A stretch of DNA of 7,890 nucleotides, from NCBI GenBank assembly GCA_022821935.1, contig JAJECR010000373.1, positions 1-7,890 of the forward strand, given 5' to 3'. How positions within the stretch are numbered: position 1 is the first letter of the stretch; every line of letters begins with the position of its first letter. The translations under genes were made by a program, and so were the position numbers. Source of the stretch: Candidatus Latescibacterota bacterium (lineage in GTDB: Bacteria > JAAXHH01). Below the pieces are notes generated by a model. It did not search any database, was not told the DNA's origin, and worked only from the letters and a program-made list of their open reading frames with translations. Below are positions 1-6,140 of the stretch, piece by piece.

Positions 1-1
1 C

Positions 2-745
2 GACGAGGCCGTGGCGCATCTCGCCTCTGTGGCCGGCGGCGACGCGAGGGTGGCGCTGAATACCCTCGAAGTGGCGGCCATGACCACGCCGCGCGGCGGA
101 GACGGACGGATCCTGCTTTCGACGAAGGAAATCGACGAGGCGCTGCAGCACCGCGCGCCGCAGTATGACAAGGGTGGGGACTGGCACTTCGACGCCATCT
201 CGGCCCTGCACAAGAGCGTGCGGGACTCCGATCCGGACGGCGCGCTCTACTGGCTGGCCCGGATGCTCATCGCCGGCGACGATCCCCTCTACATCGCCCG
301 CCGGATCATCCGCATGGCAGTGGAGGACATCGGACTGGCCGACCCCTTTGCCCTGACCCTGACCACCTCGGCCCAGCAGGCCGTCCATTTTGTGGGCCAG
401 CCCGAAGGCGACCTGATGCTCGCCCACGCGGTGGTGTACCTGGCCACCGTTCCCAAGAGCAACGCGGTCTACGCGGCTTTTTCAAAGGCGCGGCAGGACG
501 CGGAACAGACGAGCGACGAGCCCGTGCCGCTTCACCTGCGCAACGCGCCGACCAGCCTGATGAAGGAAATGGGTCACGGCAAGGGATACAAGTACGCCCA
601 CGATTACGACGGGGCCGCCGTGGACCAGGAGCATCTGCCCGAATCCATCAAGGAGCATCGATACTACGAACCCACCGACCGGGGCCGCGAAGAGAAGATC
701 CGCGCGTGGATGGAGAAGATGCGGAAGATCAGGGAGACGGGGTGA
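2..745 (+). CDS. rarA: Replication-associated recombination protein A (RarA/MgsA), C-terminal part; 5' end outside window
   Basis: RarA (MgsA in E. coli, Mgs1/WRNIP1 in eukaryotes) is an AAA+ ATPase acting as a tetramer at stalled replication forks on SSB-coated DNA. Only about 247 C-terminal residues are present; the Walker A and B motifs lie left of the window, since the family is usually about 430-450 residues. The visible part begins near the sensor-2 helix of the AAA+ lid (GGDARVALNTLE, where the Arg is the expected sensor-2 residue). The MgsA-type helical oligomerisation domain follows (HKSVRDSDPDGALYWLARML, then RRIIRMAVEDIGLADP). The family-typical C-terminus comes last (GKGYKYAHDYDG, then LPESIKEHRYYEPTDRG). 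The reading frame is open from base 2, so the GTG at position 11 is internal and not a start. The gene ends with TGA at 743-745, and a short tandem repeat array begins inside that stop codon. It converges with the hypothetical gene at 836-1411. Confidence 0.95.
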   Translation, partial: DEAVAHLASVAGGDARVALNTLEVAAMTTPRGGDGRILLSTKEIDEALQHRAPQYDKGGDWHFDAISALHKSVRDSDPDGALYWLARMLIAGDDPLYIARRIIRMAVEDIGLADPFALTLTTSAQQAVHFVGQPEGDLMLAHAVVYLATVPKSNAVYAAFSKARQDAEQTSDEPVPLHLRNAPTSLMKEMGHGKGYKYAHDYDGAAVDQEHLPESIKEHRYYEPTDRGREEKIRAWMEKMRKIRETG

Positions 746-824
746 TCGGCTCTTCGCGCAGCCGGTTCTTCGCGCGATCGGCTCTTCGCGCAGTCGGATC
801 GACCGGCTCTCGCACGACCGGCCC
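744..824. repeat. Short degenerate tandem repeat array after rarA
   Basis: The 18-base sequence GATCGGCTCTTCGCGCAG occurs perfectly at 744-761 and 776-793. A diverged copy (CCGGTTCTTCGCGC) lies between them at 762-775, and further partial copies (GACCGGCTCTCGC, GACCGGCC) lie at 801-813 and 816-823. The underlying unit is about 16 bases. The array starts inside the rarA stop codon and fills nearly the whole gap between the two convergent genes. No hairpin with a U tract is visible, so I do not call it a terminator. Confidence 0.7.
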
Positions 825-835
825 AGCCTTCAGCG

Positions 836-1411
836 TTACGCGATCGCCTTGCGGTAGCAGTAGTCGAAGAGCAGTTCCCACTCCCGCTGCTGGATGCTGC
901 GGCAGAGGTCGCCGGCCGGAACGCCGCCTGCATTGGCGCCTTCGCACAGATCGATGAAGGCGAAGGGATCCCAGGACGACTGGGACATGAGGTAAGCAGC
1001 CTCTTCGGGGAGATTGTCCGTACCGGACGCGATGGTCGCCGCTTCGTCTCTCAACTCGGGATAAATATCATGGTCGCCGACGCGGCCGAACCAGTATTTC
1101 CCGTTGGGATAGTCCGGCTCGCGGCGGTGCATGATGCCGTGCCAGTAATCGCCCGTGCGCGTGGTGATCTGCTGGCTGAGGGTGTGGGAGGTGACCAGGA
1201 AATCGTGGTAAAGCCACAGGCCGGACCGGCAGCCCTCGGCCATCATCCGGTCGGTGATGCTGTTCGGCGCGAAAGCCTCGTCCAGATCCAGGGCTTCTAG
1301 GCCGGCCTTCGCCGGGCTGTTTTCCTTGCCTGGGTCAAGCGGCATGACACGGGGCGTCTTGAGCAGTTCCGCGAACGCGGATCCGTAGGCGGCAGGGTCG
1401 AAGGATGACAT
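836..1411 (-). CDS. Conserved hypothetical protein, 191 residues
   Basis: I do not recognise a named family with certainty, although the central block looks like proteins annotated as hypothetical in planctomycetes and other environmental bacteria. There is no signal peptide or membrane segment, so a cytoplasmic location is likely. Notable features are many aromatic and His residues in the middle: YHDFLVTSH (68-76), YWHGIMHRREPDYPNGKYWFG (89-109, read in two parts) and GDHDIYPEL (112-120). Histidines 69, 76, 91, 95 and 114 with nearby acids could form a metal or active site; that is inference only. The C-terminal part has WDPFAFIDLCEG and REWELLFDYCYR. The ATG at 1411 is preceded by a good ribosome binding site, AAAGGA, six bases away; the stop is TAA (836-838). 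It lies 116 bases downstream of the larE-like gene on the same strand, so the two may be co-transcribed, and it converges with rarA. Confidence 0.85.
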   Translation of the reverse strand: MSSFDPAAYGSAFAELLKTPRVMPLDPGKENSPAKAGLEALDLDEAFAPNSITDRMMAEGCRSGLWLYHDFLVTSHTLSQQITTRTGDYWHGIMHRREPDYPNGKYWFGRVGDHDIYPELRDEAATIASGTDNLPEEAAYLMSQSSWDPFAFIDLCEGANAGGVPAGDLCRSIQQREWELLFDYCYRKAIA

Positions 1412-1467
1412 GGTCGGTCCTTTCGTGGTTCAGGCGGCGGGTCTTCTTGCGGCAGACGCGTAACACT

Positions 1468-1543
1468 ATCTGCTTATCTGCTACAGGCTTCCGCGTAGGG
1501 ATCTGCTACGGGACTTCCACTTAGCTGCTACCGGACTTCCGCG
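1468..1543. repeat. Imperfect tandem copies of the larE-like gene's 3' end
   Basis: Three degenerate copies with the core CTGCTAC-n-GG-(A)CTTCC start at 1476, 1501 and 1524, with a partial fourth (ATCTGCTT) at 1468-1475. Read on the minus strand, the copy nearest the gene is its last codons plus stop (GCGGAAGTCCGGTAG). The two further copies (GTGGAAGTCCCGTAG and GCGGAAGCCTGTAG) repeat it with changes, each carrying its own TAG. The periods are about 22 and 25 bases. The array therefore looks like successive duplication of the gene's terminal segment. Confidence 0.7.
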
Positions 1544-2376
1544 CCCACGGCTTTCCGCTTTTTCAGCACCTCGTTCATGCTGCCGGTGCGGTATCCTTCC
1601 AGGTCCAGCGTCACGTAGTCGTAGCCGATTTCCTTGAGATACCCCGCGATCTCGTCGTGGTGTTCGACGACCTTCGCAAGGTCGGCGGGCTCTGTCTCGA
1701 TGCGGGCCATGTTCCTGTGGTGACGCACCCGGAACTGCCGGAGACCCAGGCCGCGGATGAACGCTTCGGCCCGGCCGACCTGTTCGAGCGCTTCGATGGT
1801 GATGGGATCGCCATAGGGAAAGCGCGATGACAGGCAGGCCAGGGAGGGCTTGTCCGCCGTGGGCAGGCCAAGCCGTTCTGACAAGGCACGTACGTCGGCC
1901 TTGGAGAACCCGGCATCTTTCAGCGGACTGCGCACGCCGTGTTCCCGGATCGCCAGCATGCCCGGACGGAAGTCGCTTATGTCGTCCACGATGCTGCCTT
2001 CGCAGATAAAGGCGGCGTCTTCTTCCCGGGCGATCTCCTCCAGGCGGGTATACAGTTCATCCCGACAGAAATAGCACCTGCGCGGGTTGTTCTGCATGTA
2101 CTCCGCGTTGTGGATCTCCTCCGTGTCCACGTAGCGGTGGCGGGCGCCCATCCATTCGGCCAGTTCGGCGGCCTCGTTCTTCTCCTCCTCCGGCAGCGAT
2201 TCGGACACGCCGGTTACGCCCAGGGCCCGGTTCTCCAGCACGTCGGAGGCCACCTTAAGCAGCAGCGTGCTGTCCACGCCGGCGGAGAAGGCCACCAGGA
2301 CGCTGCCCATGGCGCGCAGATCTTCCCGGAGCGACTGGTACTTTTCGTCCAATGTGGATGCATCGTTATGGTTCAC
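1528..2376 (-). CDS. larE: LarE-like ATP-dependent sulfurtransferase (PP-loop family), three-cysteine type
   Basis: LarE supplies sulfur to the pincer cofactor of nickel-dependent lactate racemase and related enzymes: it adenylates the substrate carboxylate with a PP-loop and then transfers sulfur. The 282-residue product fits the family (about 276 in Lactiplantibacillus). The PP-loop is at 31-36 as SAGVDS, with Ala in place of the more common second Gly. RCYFC (Cys101, Cys104) is followed by the block KPSLACLSSRFPYGDPIT (176-193). Cys181 there aligns with the sacrificial Cys176 of L. plantarum LarE, and FRVRHHRNMARIE and VTLDLEGYRTG follow as in the family. The extra Cys pair is the hallmark of LarE forms that carry an Fe-S cluster and so need not consume their own cysteine. 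The GTG at 2376 is chosen because homology starts there and GGGAG lies six bases upstream; an in-frame ATG at 2574 would add 66 low-complexity basic residues. No larA, larB or larC is in the window, so the real target is unknown. Confidence 0.88.
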   Translation of the reverse strand: MNHNDASTLDEKYQSLREDLRAMGSVLVAFSAGVDSTLLLKVASDVLENRALGVTGVSESLPEEEKNEAAELAEWMGARHRYVDTEEIHNAEYMQNNPRRCYFCRDELYTRLEEIAREEDAAFICEGSIVDDISDFRPGMLAIREHGVRSPLKDAGFSKADVRALSERLGLPTADKPSLACLSSRFPYGDPITIEALEQVGRAEAFIRGLGLRQFRVRHHRNMARIETEPADLAKVVEHHDEIAGYLKEIGYDYVTLDLEGYRTGSMNEVLKKRKAVGAEVR

Positions 2377-2656
2377 TTCTCGCTCCCGGCTTGACCTGGA
2401 TTTCGACAGTCTGGTAAGTTTTTTTCTTTGGCTGAAAAAACTGCCCGAAAATCGATGGAAACGCCTTGTCGACTTTACTTCGAGTGCGCCGGTTCCGCCA
2501 TGATTTCGCTTGACAGAGCGGGTGTTTCGCCGCTTTTTAACACGTCTGTTTTTGATGAAACAAGATACGACCAACTCGGTATCATGACAACGGTTTTTTG
2601 CATCGAATCGCCGTCATTGAACGACCCCGAAGGTCCACGAAGGAGCAAGATCAGGC
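2377..2656. promoter_or_regulatory. Divergent control region between larE-like gene and trpS
   Basis: This is a 280-base gene-free stretch, visibly richer in A and T than the genes beside it, and it must hold promoters for both divergent genes. An 8-base perfect inverted repeat, AGTTTTTT (2417-2424) and AAAAAACT (2435-2442), with a 10-base loop sits about 40 bases before the larE-like start and could lie in its leader. On the plus strand a perfect TTGACA is at 2510-2515, but the best -10 match (TTTAAC, 2536-2541) is 20 bases away, so this promoter call is weak. I see no T-box, tryptophan-codon leader peptide or other attenuator before trpS. Confidence 0.45.
2640..2645 (+). promoter_or_regulatory. 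Ribosome binding site of trpS
   Basis: AAGGAG matches the 16S rRNA tail well and lies 11 bases before the ATG at 2657, slightly further than usual. A second ATG at 2667 is out of frame with the synthetase, so 2657 is the only ATG that gives the full enzyme. Confidence 0.6.
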
Positions 2657-3754
2657 ATGAACGCGGATGAACATAAAGTGTCAAGTCCCGTACCGGAAGA
2701 TGGGGCGGGTACAGGTCCCGCGGCGGGAGATGATACGGGAAGCGCGGTCGATGATAGCAAGGCGAGTCCGGCCGGTGAACCGACCCGGCTGTACAGCGGC
2801 ATTCAGCCCACCGGCGATATCCACATCGGGAACTACCTCGGCGCGGTGGCCAACTGGGCCAAGCTGATTCCCCGGTACGACTGTATCTACTGCGTCGTGG
2901 ATTACCACGCCATCACCATCGAGTACGACCCGGACACCATGCGGGACGCCGTCCTGGATACCGCCACGATGGGTATCGCTTGCGGACTGGACCCGGACCA
3001 TTGCACTTTCTTCGTGCAGTCCCATGTATCCGAAACCATGGAACTTGCCTGGATCTTCAGCACCTGCACCGCGATCGGCGCCCTGGAAAGGATGACCCAG
3101 TTCAAGGACAAGGCCGCCCAGCACAAGCAGAACATCAACGCGGGCCTGTTCACCTATCCCGTACTCCAGGCAGCGGACATCCTGGGCGTCAAGGCCGACG
3201 GCGTACCCGTGGGCGACGACCAGTCCCAGCACCTGGAGTTGACGCGGGAAATAGCCCGGCGGTTCAACCACCTGTACGGCCCGGTGTTCCCCGATGCGAA
3301 GACGCTGTACAGTCCCGCGCCGCGTATCTTGGGCCTGGACGGGCAGGGCAAGATGAGCAAGAGCCAGGGGAACTACATCGCGATGAAAGACCGCAGCGAC
3401 ATGGTCAGGAAGAAGCTCAGTACCGCCTATACCGATCCGAACCGGCTGCGAAGATCAGATCCCGGCAACCCCGACATCTGCAACATCTTTACGTTGCACA
3501 AGTCCTTCTCGAGTCCTGACGAGGTGGCGACCATCGATGCAGAGTGCCGGAGTGCGGGTATCGGCTGCGTCGACTGCAAGAAGAAGCTGGGCGCCAACAT
3601 GGAAACCGCGATGTCGCCGATCCAGGACAAGTACGAGGACCTGACCCGCCGTCCCGACGACGTGCGGGACGCCCTCGCCACGGGCGCCGACAGGGTAAGG
3701 GCGCTCACGTCGGAGACCATGACGGAAGTTCGGCAGAGCCTGGGACTAAGGTAG
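2657..3754 (+). CDS. trpS: Tryptophanyl-tRNA synthetase with N-terminal extension and probable Fe-S cysteine motif
   Basis: This class I synthetase charges tRNA-Trp in the cytoplasm. The catalytic core starts at about residue 43 (TRLYSGIQPTGDIHIGNYLG, with the HIGH-type signature HIGN at 56-59) and the KMSKS loop is intact at 232-236. Other family blocks are MTQFKDK (146-152), TYPVLQAADIL (166-176) and VGDDQSQHLELTREIA (185-200). The C-terminal region has Cys275, Cys297, Cys304 and Cys307, spaced C-x21-C-x6-C-x2-C. This nearly equals the C-x22-C-x6-C-x2-C motif that binds a [4Fe-4S] cluster near the anticodon-binding region in Thermotoga maritima TrpRS. The first 42 residues are a low-complexity acidic tail rich in Gly, Ala, Pro and Asp, absent from typical bacterial TrpRS (about 330 residues). 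Only a GTG at codon 8 offers another start before the core, so the tail seems to be truly encoded. The gene is probably transcribed alone. Confidence 0.96.
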   Translation: MNADEHKVSSPVPEDGAGTGPAAGDDTGSAVDDSKASPAGEPTRLYSGIQPTGDIHIGNYLGAVANWAKLIPRYDCIYCVVDYHAITIEYDPDTMRDAVLDTATMGIACGLDPDHCTFFVQSHVSETMELAWIFSTCTAIGALERMTQFKDKAAQHKQNINAGLFTYPVLQAADILGVKADGVPVGDDQSQHLELTREIARRFNHLYGPVFPDAKTLYSPAPRILGLDGQGKMSKSQGNYIAMKDRSDMVRKKLSTAYTDPNRLRRSDPGNPDICNIFTLHKSFSSPDEVATIDAECRSAGIGCVDCKKKLGANMETAMSPIQDKYEDLTRRPDDVRDALATGADRVRALTSETMTEVRQSLGLR

Positions 3755-3779
3755 AATGGAACTCCCGGACATTCGCTGC

Positions 3780-3800
3780 GTTTATAACAACGTGTTAAAC
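3780..3800. other. AT-rich imperfect hairpin downstream of trpS
   Basis: GTTT-AT-AACA, loop ACG, TGTT-AAAC forms an 8-pair stem with a two-base bulge, beginning 25 bases after the trpS stop. It could help end trpS transcription, although no T run follows, or be an operator in the upstream region of the tonB-like gene; TATAAC inside it also resembles a -10 box. The sequence does not decide between these. Confidence 0.3.
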
Positions 3801-3853
3801 TCTCCTCAAAGGAATCGTCCGGTCACGCTACGCACGAGCGCGGAATCTCCGAT

Positions 3854-3911
3854 GGGGTTTCGCGTGATGGGACTCCGCGTGATAGAACTATGCGTCGGTC
3901 CGTTCCGCGTG
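3854..3911. repeat. Weak direct repeats between trpS and the tonB-like gene
   Basis: CGCGTGAT recurs at 3861-3868 and 3876-3883 (15-base period). Looser relatives (ATGCGTCGG, CCGCGTGCC) follow about every 15 bases to roughly 3911. These are degenerate and short, but they have the same style as the repeats at other gene ends here. The rest of the 207-base gap shows no small gene that I can support. Confidence 0.4.
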
Positions 3912-3961
3912 CCCGATCGCGAACGGGACACCCGCTTGTAATCCTATCCTAAGAATCATGC

Positions 3962-5101
3962 ATGGATATTTACTCGAAAGACTACGCCCACCATTCCCGG
4001 CTCCTGGGACGGACCGTTTCCTTTCGCCGCAACACGGCCAAGTACCTCCTGATCGCCTTTGCAGTCGCAGGGCTGCTCCATAGCCTCTCCCTGCTGGTCC
4101 TCCTGGCCACCGGCATGCTCGAAGACAAGGACATGATCGAACTTACCCTCGCGCCCTACGAACGCCTGGAGCAGCTCGAACAGGACTACATGGAAATGCA
4201 GAACCCTCCGACTCTGGTCGACGTGCCGGAAGAAGCCCGCGTGGAGGAGCCGCCGGACGATCCGGACGCCGACGTGGCGGACAGGAATTCTATCGCGAGG
4301 GACCTGCTGGAGGATACGGAACTGCCCGAAGGACCGGCCTATTCCGAGGGCGACCTGGAGATCAGGACGATGGAGGACCCGGACGAGGAGGAAGAGCAGC
4401 AGCACGATCCCTTTGCCGGCGGTGTCCCGCTCACGCCCCGGCAGGGCGGCATCGAGGATTTCGAGGAACTGGAAGACCCGCCGCTGTGGACCTCGGACCT
4501 GATCATCCGGCCGGAGTTCCGAGGCAGGGGCGGACGGGAAGGCCGCGGTGAAGGCGGGATGGAGGGGGAGGCAGTGGCTTCAGCGCCCCGGCCAACCGGT
4601 CCGGATGCCCCCGTTTTCATTCCCCAGGACGATCTGAACGAACTGGCACAGATGCGCCGCCAGCCCCAGTACGAACGGCACAGGCGGTTCGGATTCGGAT
4701 TCGGAAACTCTGGTCCGCGGGTGCCCCGTACGGACAACCGCCACACCTCGGTCAAGGATTACGGCGATTTCTCGCTCAGCACCTATGCCTGGGACTACGC
4801 GCCCTACCTGTACATCCTGCGCGAACGGATAAGGCGGCGCTGGTTCGCCCCGGAGGCCTTCAATCTCGGCCTGGTGAGCGGGCGGGTCATCATACGCTTC
4901 AAGATCATGCCCGACGGCGCCCTGCGCGACCTCGAGGTCCTGTCCTACCGGGACAACGACATCCCCTACCAGTCCCTCGTAGCGTCGAGCCGCAACGCCA
5001 TCGAATCCTCCAGCCCCTTCCCGCCGCTCCCCGCGGATTTCCTCCATCCGTTTCTGGAAATCACCGGCACCTTCTACTACCAGATCCTCCGTGCGAGGTA
5101 A
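3962..5101 (+). CDS. TonB-family energy-transducer-like protein with acidic linker
   Basis: The product looks like a TonB-type protein: a cytoplasmic N-terminus (1-28, basic), one membrane segment at about 29-50 (LLIAFAVAGLLHSLSLLVLL), a long periplasmic linker, and a TonB C-terminal domain at about 278-376. In the last domain, YLYILRERIRRRWFAPE is followed by GRVIIRFKIMPDGALRDLEV and a final strand GTFYYQI. TonB proteins carry proton-motive energy from ExbB/ExbD to outer-membrane transporters. The 379-residue length is well above the usual ~240. The linker (about 80-175) is dominated by Glu and Asp rather than the usual Pro/Lys repeats, followed by a Gly/Arg-rich part (186-203) and a small FGFGFG run encoded by three TTCGGA units (4688-4705). 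No exbB or exbD is visible. The ATG at 3962 has no clear Shine-Dalgarno site. The gene ends 32 bases before the channel gene, and both likely form one transcript. Confidence 0.85.
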   Translation: MDIYSKDYAHHSRLLGRTVSFRRNTAKYLLIAFAVAGLLHSLSLLVLLATGMLEDKDMIELTLAPYERLEQLEQDYMEMQNPPTLVDVPEEARVEEPPDDPDADVADRNSIARDLLEDTELPEGPAYSEGDLEIRTMEDPDEEEEQQHDPFAGGVPLTPRQGGIEDFEELEDPPLWTSDLIIRPEFRGRGGREGRGEGGMEGEAVASAPRPTGPDAPVFIPQDDLNELAQMRRQPQYERHRRFGFGFGNSGPRVPRTDNRHTSVKDYGDFSLSTYAWDYAPYLYILRERIRRRWFAPEAFNLGLVSGRVIIRFKIMPDGALRDLEVLSYRDNDIPYQSLVASSRNAIESSSPFPPLPADFLHPFLEITGTFYYQILRAR

Positions 5102-5147
5102 CCGTTGAAAGCGCAAATCGTGCGAGGTAATCGTTGATAGCGCAAAT
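5090..5147 (+). repeat. 29-base tandem duplication carrying stop codon, Shine-Dalgarno site and TTG start
   Basis: Copy 1 (5090-5118) and copy 2 (5119-5147) differ at only 2 of 29 bases. Each has CGTGCGAGGTAA, then TCG or CCG, TTG and the first codons GCG CAA AT. In copy 1 the TAA is the real stop of the tonB-like gene. In copy 2 the TTG (5134) is the real start of the channel gene, with GAGGT (5124-5128) five bases before it. The copy-1 TTG (5105) opens only a ten-codon frame that ends in a TGA overlapping the true start, as TTGA. Confidence 0.85.
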
Positions 5148-6042
5148 CGGAAGGCTGGTAGACGCGAAGGGTTTTCAGCACACCGTGCTCGGGGTGATCA
5201 CGGCGGCCGCCGTACTGGTGGGTCTGGAGACCTCGCGGGAGATCGTGGCCCGGTACGGCACGTGGCTGCAACGGCTCGACCAGCTTGTCCTGTTGTTCTT
5301 CGTCCTGGAAGCCGCGCTTAAGATGGCGCGCCACGGCCGCCACTGGTACCGGTATTTCGGCGACCGGTGGAACGTGTTCGACTTCCTCATCGTGGTGGCC
5401 TGCCTTGTGCCCGCGGGAGGGCAGTATGCCGCGGTGCTGCGCTTGGCCCGGGTGCTCCGGGCGCTGCGGCTGGTGACCGCGGTGCCGAAACTGCAGTTGC
5501 TGGTCAATTCGCTGCTCAAGTCGGTTACGTCGCTGGGGTATGTCGGGCTGCTGCTGGGCGTGCTGTTCTACGTCTACGCCGTGCTGGGCGTCTACCTCTT
5601 TCGCGGCAACGACCCCGTACACTTTCAGGACCTTTCGACGGCGCTGCTGACCCTCTTCCGGGTGGTGACCCTGGAGGACTGGACGGACGTGATGTACATC
5701 CAGATGTACGGCAGCGACGCCTACCCGAACTACGCGGATTTCGCGCAGGCCCATCTGCGCGAAGCCTCCCGGGCCATGCCCTTCTTCGGCGCGGTCTTCT
5801 TCGTAAGTTTCGTCATGCTCGGCACCATGATCATGCTGAACCTCTTCATCGGGGTCATCATCAACTCCATGTCGGAGGCCCAGGCCGACCGGGAATCCGA
5901 GGAAAGGCGCAGGCACCTGGAACGGGATGGTCGAATCAGCGTGGGAGATGAAATCGGGCTGATCGAGGAGGAGATCCAGAAACTCTCGAGGCGGCTTAAA
6001 TCCCTGCGCGGGCGGGCGGACGAAGAAAGCGGCGATGCCTGA
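5134..6042 (+). CDS. Voltage-gated cation channel of the bacterial NaV (NaChBac) type with Ca-like filter
   Basis: This is a single-repeat six-transmembrane channel subunit, expected to form tetramers in the inner membrane. Approximate segments: S1 14-34, S2 45-66, S3 79-93 (NVFDFLIVVACLVP), S4 100-117 with Arg103, 106, 109 and 112 at every third position (voltage sensor), S5 133-156, pore helix 165-179, S6 216-246 (ending NLFIGVIINSM, as in the NaV/CaV superfamily). The C-terminal tail has a helix with coiled-coil character (about 272-292), like the tetramerising tail of bacterial NaV channels. The selectivity filter at 179-185 is TLEDWTD, not the TLESWSx of sodium-selective NaChBac and NavAb; the two extra Asp residues resemble calcium-selective filters. 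The filter-to-S6 loop (186-215) is long and has several acidic and aromatic residues. The start is a TTG at 5134 with GAGGT five bases upstream; the first in-frame ATG (codon 64) would remove S1 and S2. It follows the tonB-like gene closely. Confidence 0.93.
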   Translation: MIAQIGRLVDAKGFQHTVLGVITAAAVLVGLETSREIVARYGTWLQRLDQLVLLFFVLEAALKMARHGRHWYRYFGDRWNVFDFLIVVACLVPAGGQYAAVLRLARVLRALRLVTAVPKLQLLVNSLLKSVTSLGYVGLLLGVLFYVYAVLGVYLFRGNDPVHFQDLSTALLTLFRVVTLEDWTDVMYIQMYGSDAYPNYADFAQAHLREASRAMPFFGAVFFVSFVMLGTMIMLNLFIGVIINSMSEAQADRESEERRRHLERDGRISVGDEIGLIEEEIQKLSRRLKSLRGRADEESGDA

Positions 6043-6062
6043 GCGTCAGGGGCGATGCCTGA
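6031..6062. repeat. 12-base direct repeat spanning the channel stop codon
   Basis: GGCGATGCCTGA occurs perfectly at 6031-6042, where its TGA is the channel stop, and again at 6051-6062, a 20-base period. Between them, CCTGA (6038-6042) can pair with TCAGG (6046-6050), which can also pair with the second CCTGA (6058-6062), so two short alternative hairpins are possible. No T run follows. Confidence 0.6.
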
Positions 6063-6140
6063 TTCGTGCGGACGCGCGAAAGCGGAGCGACGGAACCGCT
6101 GACGGCGCTTGATCGTGCCAGCGTGACGACGCGCACGAAA

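Noticed and set aside
744..824. CRISPR array after rarA
   Set aside because: Units are about 16 bases, degenerate and contiguous without unique spacers, and there are no cas genes.
2510..2541. Sigma-70 promoter for trpS built on TTGACA at 2510
   Set aside because: The only acceptable -10 box is 20 bases away; kept as a remark rather than a feature of its own.
2377..2574. Upstream extension of the larE-like frame to an ATG at 2574
   Set aside because: The added 66 residues are basic, low in complexity and unlike LarE; a GTG with a good ribosome binding site sits exactly at the start of homology.
4339..5916. Long minus-strand open frames opposite the tonB-like and channel genes
   Set aside because: They are antisense to well-recognised proteins and reflect GC-rich codon use; their products are low-complexity and His/Arg/Gln-rich with no family likeness.
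6081..6100. Hairpin AGCGG/CCGCT between channel and cupin as a terminator
   Set aside because: The stem has only five pairs, the loop is ten bases and no T run follows on either strand.
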